In this document: in pieces, positions 1-7,811 of the stretch | Layout of the letters: every line of letters begins with the position of its first letter | Numbering within the stretch: the first letter of the stretch is position 1 | Source: Sulfurimonas sp. | GTDB taxonomy: Bacteria; Campylobacterota; Campylobacteria; Campylobacterales; Sulfurimonadaceae | NCBI GenBank assembly: GCA_002733155.1 | Contig: NVUO01000006.1 | Span: forward strand, 233,097 to 242,252 | Direction of reading: 5' to 3' | DNA length: 9,156 bases | The notes under the pieces: generated by a model | Seen by the model: only the letters and a program-made list of their open reading frames with translations | Told to the model about the DNA's origin: nothing | Databases searched by the model: none | Made by a program: the position numbers and the translations under genes

Positions 1-1
1 A

Positions 2-1582
2 AATTCTCGTGCATATATCTCTTATTCTGATACAACTATTGATAAATGGAAAAACGAAGGTGAGCTCACTCGTGAACATATTGATGCAAAATTAATGAGT
101 ACACTTGGCGCAGTTGAGTTTCAACTTAACTTTTCATGGAATAATAGAAAAGATCATGATTATCTTGATATTACAAAAGCTGATTATGAAAAATATGGAA
201 GAGATTATGGTTTAAATAAAAATTGGTCTATTTTAGCAGATAAAGCTGCACAAACTAAGAACAATGCATACAACTGGGATACATGGCAAAATGCTCGTGA
301 AGACTTTTTAGTAAGTTTAAATATGAGAGCAGACATCGGTAACGGAGAATTAAAAATAACACCTTACTATCACGATCAGTCTGGTACTGGTAACTGGGCA
401 CCAAACTACGTAGTCCTAGCAGATGGTACAAAAGATTATACTGAGCAATCGTTCCGTCAATCTGAGTATGATACTCAAAGATATGGAATGACAATTAATT
501 ATAACACAGAGATTGGCAACCACGAATTACTAGCTGGTGCTTGGTTAGAAGATGGAAGTCGTCAAAATAGACGTTATTGGTATAATCTAATTAACAAAGA
601 TGTTGATTGGTCTTATGATAGAAATGCATATTTAGAACAATTTAATAGAGAGTTTGATACTACATCTTTAATGGCTTATATTCAAACAAAACTTCATTTT
701 ATGGATGATGACTTAATTATTGATATTGGAGCAAAAACACAAACAACATCTGTAAAATATACAGATAAACAAGATTCTGCTAATTCACAACCATCTAAAG
801 ATTCTAACGCACCATTTTTACCACAGGTAGGTCTTGTTTATAAACTCAATTCAAATAATCAAGTTTTTACAAGTTTTGCTATGAATTATGCACAGCTTCC
901 GGATAGCGTCTATACTGGTACAGATTATGATCCTAGTATACAAGAAGAAGAGTCTACAAATATAGATTTAGGGTATAGATATAATACTAACAATATGGCT
1001 TTAACTGCTACTTTATATTATATAAATTATGATAATAAAATAGAACAAAAAACAGCTGCATCAGCTGATATTTTTGATATTGGGCGATCTTATGTTGCTA
1101 ATGTTGGTGGTGTTGAATCTAAAGGTATCGAGCTTTCTGCTTTATATATGCTAAGTAAAGAATGGAAATTTTCTACTACATATACATATACGAATGCTGA
1201 ATATACTGATAATATAGATAGTTTAAAAATAAAAGGAAAACAAGTTCCATTTTTACCAGAAAATATGCTTAATTTAGCTTTTGATTATAGTAAAAATGGT
1301 TATCTTTTTGGTGTAAATGCTAAGTTTAACAATGGTATCTATGGTAGTCGTGATAATTTAGAAAAAGTTGATGATTATACTTTAACTAATTTATATATTG
1401 GTTATAACAAAGATATAAAAAGCTCTATAATTAAAAATGTAAATGTTTTATTGAGTGTTAATAACTTATTTGATGAAGATTACTTAGCTACTGCTGGAAC
1501 ATTGAGTGACCATGCCGGAGATTCTACTTATTATGTTGGAGCTCCAAGAAGTGCTACTTTAACTTTATCTGCTACATTCTAA
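2..1582 (+). CDS. TonB-dependent outer-membrane receptor, C-terminal part (5' end outside window)
   Basis: This frame is open from base 2 to the TAA at 1580-1582, about 526 codons. The ATG at 95 is an internal methionine, because the frame continues upstream of it without a stop and with the same composition. The visible protein is the beta-barrel part of a TonB-dependent receptor: alternating polar and aromatic strands rich in Tyr, Asn and Asp, a late barrel segment with NNLFDEDY, and a final strand ending in Phe (TLTLSATF), the usual signal for outer-membrane barrel assembly. The TonB box and most or all of the plug lie outside the window. Such receptors import scarce ligands (siderophores, cobalamin, sugars, organic compounds) using TonB-ExbB-ExbD energy. 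The two exported phosphatases downstream suggest a phosphoester or its product as ligand, but this is inference. Family assignment is firm; substrate is unknown. Confidence 0.9.
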   Translation, partial: NSRAYISYSDTTIDKWKNEGELTREHIDAKLMSTLGAVEFQLNFSWNNRKDHDYLDITKADYEKYGRDYGLNKNWSILADKAAQTKNNAYNWDTWQNAREDFLVSLNMRADIGNGELKITPYYHDQSGTGNWAPNYVVLADGTKDYTEQSFRQSEYDTQRYGMTINYNTEIGNHELLAGAWLEDGSRQNRRYWYNLINKDVDWSYDRNAYLEQFNREFDTTSLMAYIQTKLHFMDDDLIIDIGAKTQTTSVKYTDKQDSANSQPSKDSNAPFLPQVGLVYKLNSNNQVFTSFAMNYAQLPDSVYTGTDYDPSIQEEESTNIDLGYRYNTNNMALTATLYYINYDNKIEQKTAASADIFDIGRSYVANVGGVESKGIELSALYMLSKEWKFSTTYTYTNAEYTDNIDSLKIKGKQVPFLPENMLNLAFDYSKNGYLFGVNAKFNNGIYGSRDNLEKVDDYTLTNLYIGYNKDIKSSIIKNVNVLLSVNNLFDEDYLATAGTLSDHAGDSTYYVGAPRSATLTLSATF

Positions 1583-1600
1583 TTCATACTATATATTTTA

Positions 1601-1626
1601 ATTTCCTCCAGCCTATTGGGGGAAAT
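1601..1626 (+). terminator. Hairpin between receptor and phosphoesterase genes, possible weak terminator or attenuator
   Basis: ATTTCCTCC (1601-1609) pairs with GGGGGAAAT (1618-1626) across an 8-base loop, giving a 9-bp stem with one G-T pair. It stands out in otherwise AT-rich DNA. Only CTTTCT follows, so there is no proper U tract and termination would be weak. The stem ends 17 nt before the TTG start of the next gene and 6 nt before its ribosome binding site. It could therefore partly end receptor transcripts, stabilise a processed end, or modulate translation of the phosphoesterase. The structure is seen; the role is inference. Confidence 0.4.
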
Positions 1627-1632
1627 CTTTCT

Positions 1633-1637
1633 AAAGG
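1633..1637 (+). promoter_or_regulatory. Ribosome binding site fixing a TTG start
   Basis: AAAGG lies 6 nt before the TTG at 1644. An in-frame TAA at 1632-1634 closes the frame immediately upstream, so no earlier start exists. A later start would remove the signal peptide. The TTG at 1644 is therefore the supported initiation codon. Confidence 0.7.
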
Positions 1638-1643
1638 TTTACA

Positions 1644-4361
1644 TTGACACAATTTACAATATTTATTTTAGTATTCATTACTTCTATATTACATGCACAA
1701 CAAGCATTACCTACAAACTTTAATATTACACCAAATTTTGCAAAAAATTCTGAATTTCGTAATTTAAATCCTGGCTTAAAACATCTTCCATCTTATATAG
1801 CTGGTCAAGCTGTAGCTATAAAATTATCTCCTGATAAAAATACTTTACTGATTCTTACAAGTGGTTTTAATAGAATAAACAACAGTGATGGTTCATTAGA
1901 TATAAATGCATCAAGTGAGTATGTGTTTGTATATGATGTAACAAATAATATACCTATACAAAAGCAGGTGATAAAATTAAATAATACTTTTTATGGGCTA
2001 GTTTGGCATACACAAAAAGATGCTTTTTTTGTTTCAGGCGGTGTAGATGATAAAATATATTATTTTGTAAAAAAGAATAATAAATATATCAAAGCACAAG
2101 AGATATTATTAAAGCATAAAGTTGGACTAGGACTTCATATTAAACCTATGGCTAGTGAGATAGCAATTAATGAAGATGCTACAATGTTAGCCATCTCAAA
2201 TATGGAAAATGACTCAGTTAGTTTAATAAATTTACAAAACTACTCTATATTAGACGAATTAGATTTACGACCTGGAAAAAATAATGAAAAATTACATGGT
2301 GTAGCTGGAGGGGAGTTTCCATTTGGTCTTAGTTTTGTAAATAATAAACTTTATGTAGCAAGTATGCGGGATTATGAAGTTGTTGTGCTTGATATAAAAA
2401 ATAAAAAATTAAGTATAAATACTAGAATAGAGGTAAAAAGTCAACCAACAAGAGTTTTATACAATGCTAAAAACAATGAGTTATTTGTTTTAAATAGTCG
2501 TAGTGATAGTGTTAGTGTTATAGATACTAAAACAGATACAATAAAAGGTGAGTTTTTTACAATAGCTCCTAAGGATATATTTAATCAATATAACTTAAAG
2601 GGTGCTAATCCAAATGCTCTTAGGTTAATCAATGATACTCTATATGTAACTAATGGTGGAACAAACTCAGTATCTGTTATAAAACTAAAACGTAAAAATA
2701 AAAAAATAAATGCTGAAGTTATGGCCTTGTATCCTACAGGATGGTACCCTAATGATTTAGAAATTAAAGATGGGTATCTATATATTGTGAATGGAAAAAG
2801 TTTATCTGGTAGTAATAGTGGAGACTGCAGAGATACCATTTCAACGGATATACAAGCTCTTGCTGAGTGTTCAGGAAAAAATTTATATACATATAAAACA
2901 AAAAAAGCCGGTTTTTTAATAATGCCTTTGCCAAACAAAGAAGAGGCAAAAAGATTAACATTCCAAGTAGCGAAAAATAATCATTTTATTCAAGATAATA
3001 AAACAAATGAAATGATAAAATTTTTACGTACAAAAATAAAACATATTGTTTATATAGTAAAAGAAAATAGAAGCTATGATCAGATTTTAGGTGATTTGGA
3101 AGTTGGAAATGGAGACAAAAGTCTTAATTTATTCCCAGAAGTAATTACACCAAATCATCATAAATTAGCAAGAGAGTTTGTTACAATAGATAACTTTTTA
3201 GATAGTGGTTCAGCTAGTAATGATGGTTGGGTTTGGACAACCTCTGGGCATACTACGGAATATACAGAAAAAAATATTATGATCAACTATGCTAAAAGAG
3301 GTTTATCTTATGATAATGAAGGTCAAAATAGGAATATCCCTTTAGCTTATGCAGATATTGATGAACGTATCAAAAATGATCCTCGTATACCAAATGATTA
3401 TGATTTACTGCCAGGTACACGTGATGTAGCTTCCGTAGATGGAGATAACGAAACTCCTGCCGAAGGATATATATGGAATAAAGTTTTAGAAGCTGGTTTG
3501 GATGTTCGTAATTATGGTTTTTATTGTGATGAAGAACGATACTTTTTAGATAAAAATGATTCAGCATATATAGTTCCAACTGCTACACCATACAAAAATA
3601 AAATTGTACAAGCCTACCCCAATAAAGAAGTTTTATTAAGTATTACAGATCCATATTTTCATGGATATGATAATAATTATCCAGATTTTTGGAGATATAA
3701 AGAGTTTAAGCGTGAATTTGATGAATATGTTAAGAAAAAAGAGTTTCCATCTTTGGTAATGGTTAGGTTCCCACATGATCATTTTGGGTCTTTTAAATCT
3801 GCTTTAGCTCGTGTCAATACACCTCTAACGCAAATGGCAGATAATGATTATGCAATGGGTTTATTGGTAGAAGATATTGCTAATAGTCCGTTTAAAGAAT
3901 CTACATTGATTTTTGTCATTGAAGATGATGCTCAAGATGGAGCAGATCATGTCAGTTCTCATAGGAGTATTTGTTTTGTAGCTGGTCCATATATCAAAAA
4001 AGGTGCGGTAATATCTAAAAGGTATACTACAGTTAATGTATTAAAAACAATAGAAGATATATTAGATATAAAAGCTATTGGTTTAAATGATGCTTTGAGT
4101 GAAAGCATGATTGAAATTTTTGATAAAGATTCAAAAGAATTTAATTATAAAGCCAAGCAACCATCAATACTTTCTAAAACTTTATTAGACTTACCAAATA
4201 AAGATAGAAGTCTAAAAGATATACCTAATGAAAAAAATAATGCCTATTGGATTAACGCTATGAAATATCAAAACTTTGAAAGTGAAGATAAGCTAGATAG
4301 TGTAGCTTTTAATAAGGCATTATGGAATGGTTTAAAAGACTCAAAAATACAACAAAAATAA
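1644..4361 (+). CDS. Exported bifunctional YncE-like beta-propeller / AcpA-type phosphoesterase
   Basis: This 905-residue protein begins at a TTG (see the RBS entry). Residues 1-18 form a hydrophobic signal peptide with probable cleavage after L-H-A (18), although its n-region MTQF has no Lys or Arg. Residues about 60-420 carry repeated propeller blades of the YncE type, such as NNKLYVAS, NNELFVLNSRSDSVSVID and NDTLYVTNGGTNSVSVI. From about 468 to 840 follows a phosphoesterase domain of the phospholipase C/acid phosphatase AcpA superfamily: VKENRSYDQ (ENR at 474-476), SASNDGWVW (523-531), PHDHFG (HDH 711-713) and EDDAQDGADH with a later HR (760-774). These match the metal and phosphate-binding segments of the family. 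Cys395 and Cys409 may form a disulphide. The fusion itself is a known architecture. It should act in the periplasm, hydrolysing phosphomonoesters or diesters; the substrate is not readable. It is 18 nt from the alkaline phosphatase gene and likely in one operon with it. Confidence 0.88.
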   Translation: MTQFTIFILVFITSILHAQQALPTNFNITPNFAKNSEFRNLNPGLKHLPSYIAGQAVAIKLSPDKNTLLILTSGFNRINNSDGSLDINASSEYVFVYDVTNNIPIQKQVIKLNNTFYGLVWHTQKDAFFVSGGVDDKIYYFVKKNNKYIKAQEILLKHKVGLGLHIKPMASEIAINEDATMLAISNMENDSVSLINLQNYSILDELDLRPGKNNEKLHGVAGGEFPFGLSFVNNKLYVASMRDYEVVVLDIKNKKLSINTRIEVKSQPTRVLYNAKNNELFVLNSRSDSVSVIDTKTDTIKGEFFTIAPKDIFNQYNLKGANPNALRLINDTLYVTNGGTNSVSVIKLKRKNKKINAEVMALYPTGWYPNDLEIKDGYLYIVNGKSLSGSNSGDCRDTISTDIQALAECSGKNLYTYKTKKAGFLIMPLPNKEEAKRLTFQVAKNNHFIQDNKTNEMIKFLRTKIKHIVYIVKENRSYDQILGDLEVGNGDKSLNLFPEVITPNHHKLAREFVTIDNFLDSGSASNDGWVWTTSGHTTEYTEKNIMINYAKRGLSYDNEGQNRNIPLAYADIDERIKNDPRIPNDYDLLPGTRDVASVDGDNETPAEGYIWNKVLEAGLDVRNYGFYCDEERYFLDKNDSAYIVPTATPYKNKIVQAYPNKEVLLSITDPYFHGYDNNYPDFWRYKEFKREFDEYVKKKEFPSLVMVRFPHDHFGSFKSALARVNTPLTQMADNDYAMGLLVEDIANSPFKESTLIFVIEDDAQDGADHVSSHRSICFVAGPYIKKGAVISKRYTTVNVLKTIEDILDIKAIGLNDALSESMIEIFDKDSKEFNYKAKQPSILSKTLLDLPNKDRSLKDIPNEKNNAYWINAMKYQNFESEDKLDSVAFNKALWNGLKDSKIQQK

Positions 4362-4379
4362 TAAATTAAAAGGTAAATT

Positions 4380-5924
4380 ATGGTTTATAAATTAATAACT
4401 ACATCAATAATAATATTGAATACATCACTTTTATGTGCGAACATAACTACACAACAAAGAGATTCTAATTGGTATAAAGATGCTCAAAAGAAATTAAAAA
4501 AGAAATTAGAATATATAGGAGAAATTAAAAAAGCAAAAAATATTATTTTATTTATTGGCGATGGTATGGGAATATCAACTGTAACTGCAGCGCGTATTTT
4601 AGATGGACAGAATAAAGGTTCTTTTGGTGAAGAAAATATGCTTTCTTTTGATAAATTCCCATATATTGGACTTTCTAAAACTTACAATACTAATTCTCAA
4701 ACTCCTGATTCTGCTGGAACTATGAGTGCAATTGTAACAGGTGTTAAAACAAAAAAAGGTGTATTGTCTGTATCTGAAAATTCCCTTCGTTCTGATTGTA
4801 AAAGTTCTAAAGGTAAAAATATGACTACTATTTTAGAATTAGCTGAATCTTATGGAATGTCAACAGGCATTGTCTCAACTGCACGGTTAACTCATGCTAC
4901 ACCAGCTGCAACTTATGCACATACATCTGAGAGAGGTTGGGAAAATAACTCAAAATTAAGTCCTGAAGCTATAGAAAATGGTTGTAAAGATATCGCAGCT
5001 CAATTTATAAATTTTTCTTATGGAGATGGAATTGATGTGGCTATGGGTGGTGGTCGTAGGGAGTTTATGCCTAAAGGTGCGATTGAGGTTGAGGGTAAAT
5101 CTGGTAAACGTACAGATGGACGTGATTTACGTGAGGAATGGAAGACAAAATATCCAGATGGAAAGTACATAGAGAACTTAAGTGAATTTAATTCCATAAC
5201 TAAGGATACAAAAAAACTTTTTGCACTTTTTAATGATTCCCATATGCATTATGAATCAGATAGAAAAAATGATTTAGATGGTGAACCATCTTTAACCCAA
5301 ATGACACAAAAAGCTATAGAAATTTTAAGTAAAAATAAAAAAGGCTACTTCTTGATGGTTGAGGCTGCTAGAATTGATCAAGCCCATCATGCTGGAAATG
5401 CTTATAATGCTCTTAGTGAAACCATTGAACTATCAAAGGCTGTAGATATGGCTGATAAGTTAACTAATGACAAAAATACTTTAATAATTGTAACAGCTGA
5501 CCATTCTCATGTTTTTACCATGGCTGGTTATCCAAAACGTGGAAATCCAATTCTTGGAAAAGTTATAAGTACAGATAAACATGGGCTTCCTAAAACACAA
5601 TATGAGCTAGCAGCAGATGGTCTTCCATATACTACATTAGGTTACACAAACGGTAGAGGTTTTATGAATTTAAAATCACAAACAAATGCAAATGCTGGTG
5701 ATAATATGGAGATTAATATTGGTCGTAAAAATTTAACAAAAGTAGATACTACAAGTTCAGGTTATCATCAAGAAGCCTTAATCCCAATAAAGTCGGAAAC
5801 TCACAGTGGGGAAGATGTTACAATATATTCTAAAGGACCTGGTGCTAATTTATTGTCTGGAGTAAATGAGCAAAATTTTATTTTTCATGTTATGCAATAT
5901 TCTATTGATTTAGATAAAGATTGA
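4380..5924 (+). CDS. phoA: Periplasmic alkaline phosphatase, PhoA family
   Basis: This 514-residue protein starts at an ATG with AAAAGG 6 nt upstream. A signal peptide covers residues 1-20, with likely cleavage after L-C-A. Cys19 does not make a convincing lipobox because the residue before it is Leu. The catalytic set of E. coli PhoA is recognisable: metal ligand D61 in FIGDGMG, nucleophile S111 in PDSAGT, T174 in HATPAA, phosphate-binding R185, then E328, D333 and H337 in VEAARIDQAHH, D374-H375 in TADHSH, and H475 in ETHSGED. Spacing in the E/D/H segment and from T174 to R185 equals that of E. coli. The position of E. coli Asp153 is His172, as in many bacterial and animal enzymes, and that of Lys328 is Gln334. 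C140 and C202 are a likely disulphide pair. It hydrolyses phosphomonoesters to release phosphate and probably shares a transcript with the upstream phosphoesterase. No clear terminator follows. Enzyme family is certain; the symbol is given by homology. Confidence 0.93.
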   Translation: MVYKLITTSIIILNTSLLCANITTQQRDSNWYKDAQKKLKKKLEYIGEIKKAKNIILFIGDGMGISTVTAARILDGQNKGSFGEENMLSFDKFPYIGLSKTYNTNSQTPDSAGTMSAIVTGVKTKKGVLSVSENSLRSDCKSSKGKNMTTILELAESYGMSTGIVSTARLTHATPAATYAHTSERGWENNSKLSPEAIENGCKDIAAQFINFSYGDGIDVAMGGGRREFMPKGAIEVEGKSGKRTDGRDLREEWKTKYPDGKYIENLSEFNSITKDTKKLFALFNDSHMHYESDRKNDLDGEPSLTQMTQKAIEILSKNKKGYFLMVEAARIDQAHHAGNAYNALSETIELSKAVDMADKLTNDKNTLIIVTADHSHVFTMAGYPKRGNPILGKVISTDKHGLPKTQYELAADGLPYTTLGYTNGRGFMNLKSQTNANAGDNMEINIGRKNLTKVDTTSSGYHQEALIPIKSETHSGEDVTIYSKGPGANLLSGVNEQNFIFHVMQYSIDLDKD

Positions 5925-5951
5925 TTATAAACAATTATTTAAAACTACTTA

Positions 5952-5957
5952 TATGAT
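5952..5957 (+). promoter_or_regulatory. Candidate -10 element for SDR1 and regulator
   Basis: TATGAT lies in the AT-rich gap after the alkaline phosphatase gene. It would start transcription near 5964 and leave a short leader before the ribosome binding site at 5978. No good -35 hexamer is found 16-18 bp upstream, although Campylobacterota promoters often lack one. In DNA this AT-rich the match could be chance, and read-through from the phosphatase gene is equally possible. Confidence 0.25.
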
Positions 5958-5977
5958 ATGCTTATTTGCTTAAATTT

Positions 5978-5984
5978 GAGGTGA
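5978..5984 (+). promoter_or_regulatory. Strong Shine-Dalgarno sequence that questions the SDR1 start
   Basis: GAGGTGA is a 7-base match to the classical anti-Shine-Dalgarno complement. It overlaps the GTG codon at 5981 and lies downstream of the TTG at 5966, so it cannot serve either. It is correctly spaced (5 nt) for the in-frame ATC at 5990, which aligns exactly with the ATG of the paralogue SDR2. It is therefore the best evidence on where SDR1 translation begins. Confidence 0.6.
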
Positions 5985-6808
5985 ATAATATCGAAAAAAT
6001 AGTTTTAATAACAGGTGCTAGCTCTGGCATGGGCAGAGCTACAGCTGAATTTTTATCACAAAACAATTTTATAGTATATGCTGGAACTAGGCATACTAAA
6101 AAATTTAATGATATAAAAACCAAAAACCTTAGACCAATCACTATGGATATAAGATCAAGTAAGAGTATAAATAAAGTCATAAATTTTATACAAGATAAAC
6201 ATAAAAACATTAACGTGCTTGTTAATAATGCTGGATATGGTTTAGTATCTACAGTTGAAAATTTAGATGAAGATGAGATGTTTAAGCAATTTAATATAAA
6301 TGTATTTGGTTTACTTAGGGTATCTAAGGCTGTAATACCTATAATGAGGACTAACAAGTCTGGTATTATCATCAATATATCTTCATTTTTGGGAAAGATA
6401 GGGCTACCATTGCTTACTCTATATAACTCTTCAAAATATGCAGTAGAGGGTATTACAGATTCACTTCGTTATGAGTTAAAAGATTTTAATATCAGAGTTC
6501 ATTCTATACTTCCAGGTTTTTTTGATACAGAGTTTGCACGTAATAACTTAGTAACTAACTTAGAGACTTTTGATAAAAAATCACCATATTCAAAATTAGT
6601 ATCAAACTTAGCTCCTCTTATAATTGAACAAATTAACAATGGTAATAAACCACAAGAAGCAGCTATTATGATTCTAGATATTATAAATAATGATAAATTT
6701 GCTGCACGTGCAACTATTGGAGATAAGGCTAAAAAGTTTATACCTATGAGAAAAGAGTTAAGTGATGAAGATTTTGAGAGACGTGTTAGAGAATACTACA
6801 ATATATAA
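5981..6808 (+). CDS. Short-chain dehydrogenase/reductase, copy 1 (SDR1)
   Basis: This is a classical SDR of 276 residues from the GTG at 5981; the longest frame from the TTG at 5966 gives 280. Motifs, numbered from 5966: NAD(P)-binding TGASSGMG at 16-23, NNAG at 87-90, catalytic Asn112, Ser140, Tyr153 and Lys157 (YNSSK), and an intact PG motif at 183-184. The pattern resembles the 17-beta-hydroxysteroid-dehydrogenase-like group, but the true substrate (an alcohol, ketone or aldehyde) is unknown. No signal peptide is seen, so it is cytoplasmic. The start is unresolved: GTG 5981 is the nearest conventional codon, but the ribosome binding site and alignment to SDR2 point to AUC at 5990. The AraC-type regulator follows after 9 nt, so the two are probably co-translated. 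SDR1 and SDR2 agree at more than half of aligned positions by eye, including the C-terminal tail (ELSDEDFERRV against ELSDKDFEIRV), showing an old duplication. Confidence 0.9.
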   Translation: MNNIEKIVLITGASSGMGRATAEFLSQNNFIVYAGTRHTKKFNDIKTKNLRPITMDIRSSKSINKVINFIQDKHKNINVLVNNAGYGLVSTVENLDEDEMFKQFNINVFGLLRVSKAVIPIMRTNKSGIIINISSFLGKIGLPLLTLYNSSKYAVEGITDSLRYELKDFNIRVHSILPGFFDTEFARNNLVTNLETFDKKSPYSKLVSNLAPLIIEQINNGNKPQEAAIMILDIINNDKFAARATIGDKAKKFIPMRKELSDEDFERRVREYYNI

Positions 6809-6817
6809 TGGAATAAA

Positions 6818-7738
6818 ATGGATAGTTTCTTTTTTAATATTACCGATACCTCTTATAAAGTAAGTTATTTATATAAAGAGAAAAAGAACTATATAAAACG
6901 TGTAGATATATCTAACGGTATTGTATTTTTTGATGTATATATATATTCAAAACAAACAAAAATATTTAAGCTAAAAAATCTTGATAGGATGGTGATAATA
7001 ACTGTAACTAAACAAGGCTCCTTTTTTATCCATGATAATATAAACAAAAAAATTTACAATCTTAAAAAAAACAGTATAAATATTTTAAACTCATCTAGAC
7101 AAGACTTAAGTATAAGTCTAAAAGAATCAGAAAAAACAGAAATATTTGTACTTTTTATTGCTGATTTTATTTTAAAAAGACATCTAAGTTCGAATCAAAA
7201 TGAAGTAATTAACTTTTTATACAATAATATACAGGGTGATGTATCCTGTGACTTTATTGACACTAAACCAATTGATGCGCTAAGCCTTTATATTATAAAT
7301 AAGATACTAGATTCTAAGAGTGAAGATACAATGGCTAGTATAAGATGTGAGCATAATATTTTAGAGTTTATGATTCATAGATTCAACTTATTAGATATCT
7401 TAGATGACAAACTTAAAGATGATGAGATTCGCATATCAAAATCTGCTAAAAATATTTTACTAAGTTCTTATGTAAAACCTCCATCAATTAAAGTACTTGC
7501 ACATCTTTGTGCTACTAATGAAACTAAGCTAAAAAAGGTTTTCAAAAAAGTTTACAATACTACTATATATGCATATATTCAAAAACTTAGATTAGAGAAG
7601 GCTAACCTACTTTTAAAAGATCAAATTTTAAACATTGGTGAAATTTCAAAGGAGGTTGGTTATAAACATCAGGGTCATTTCTCAAAACTCTTTTTCCAAT
7701 ATTATGCTGTATACCCAAAAGATTTATTAAAAAAATAA
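6818..7738 (+). CDS. AraC-family transcriptional regulator, PchR-like
   Basis: This is a 306-residue protein. The start ATG lies 9 nt after the SDR1 stop, with only a weak GGA before it, which fits translational coupling. The C-terminal third is a two-helix-turn-helix AraC/XylS DNA-binding domain: the first HTH at about 222-245 (LAHLCATNETKLKKVF), then TTIYAYIQKLRLEKANLLL, then the second HTH at about 272-296 (IGEISKEVGYKHQGHFSKLF) and a P-K-D-L end. The NETKLKKVFKKVY..T segment is typical of the PchR/YbtA branch, whose characterised members sense ferric siderophores. The N-terminal half is divergent and beta-rich, a probable effector domain. Most members are activators that bind direct repeats next to the -35. 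Such repeats lie in the 100-nt gap just downstream, before SDR2, its most likely target. The effector is unknown; an iron or siderophore role is not supported by the neighbouring enzymes. Confidence 0.88.
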   Translation: MDSFFFNITDTSYKVSYLYKEKKNYIKRVDISNGIVFFDVYIYSKQTKIFKLKNLDRMVIITVTKQGSFFIHDNINKKIYNLKKNSINILNSSRQDLSISLKESEKTEIFVLFIADFILKRHLSSNQNEVINFLYNNIQGDVSCDFIDTKPIDALSLYIINKILDSKSEDTMASIRCEHNILEFMIHRFNLLDILDDKLKDDEIRISKSAKNILLSSYVKPPSIKVLAHLCATNETKLKKVFKKVYNTTIYAYIQKLRLEKANLLLKDQILNIGEISKEVGYKHQGHFSKLFFQYYAVYPKDLLKK

Positions 7739-7744
7739 TCCCCC

Positions 7745-7777
7745 TACTGCTAAAATAAAATTCTTTTAGTGCTAAAA
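7745..7777 (+). promoter_or_regulatory. Direct-repeat operator, candidate AraC-type activator site
   Basis: TACTGCTAAAA (7745-7755) and TAGTGCTAAAA (7767-7777) match at 10 of 11 bases and start exactly 22 bp apart, about two helical turns. The second copy ends 5 bp before the -35 hexamer. AraC-family activators typically bind two half-sites at about this spacing beside or over the -35. The region also contains a palindrome, TTTTAG-TG-CTAAAA (7764-7777), so a dimeric repressor site is an alternative reading. TGCTAAAA also occurs by chance in nearby coding DNA, so the spacing and position carry the weight. Confidence 0.5.
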
Positions 7778-7782
7778 CAAGC

Positions 7783-7811
7783 TTGAACATATATATTTAT
7801 TCTTATATACT
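7783..7811 (+). promoter_or_regulatory. Sigma70-type promoter for SDR2 and peroxidase
   Basis: TTGAAC (-35, 7783-7788) and TATACT (-10, 7806-7811) are separated by exactly 17 bp. Transcription should begin near 7818, giving a leader of about 20 nt that contains AGGAG (7828-7832) before the ATG at 7839. This is the best promoter match in the window and lies directly after the direct-repeat operator. Confidence 0.6.

Noticed and set aside
95..97. ATG at 95 as the start of the receptor gene
   Set aside because: The frame is open back to base 2 with consistent barrel-like sequence and there is no ribosome binding site before 95; the gene is truncated by the window edge.
2585..2961. Two overlapping minus-strand open frames inside the phosphoesterase gene
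   Set aside because: They oppose the propeller domain of a well-supported gene, overlap each other and show no protein family features.
4395..4440. Alkaline phosphatase as a lipoprotein through Cys19
   Set aside because: The residues before the cysteine are S-L-L, lacking the small residue at -1 that a lipobox needs; cleavage after L-C-A is more likely.
5925..5965. Terminator after the alkaline phosphatase gene
   Set aside because: Only AT-rich sequence without a GC stem or following T tract was found, so read-through into SDR1 cannot be excluded.
5962..6375. 137-codon open frame on the minus strand opposite SDR1
   Set aside because: It lies wholly over a clear SDR reading frame, has no recognisable domain, and is the usual antisense shadow of an AT-rich gene.
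7648..7655. AAAGGAGG inside the regulator gene as an internal ribosome binding site
   Set aside because: It encodes the conserved K-E-V of the second helix-turn-helix and no suitable start codon follows at proper distance.
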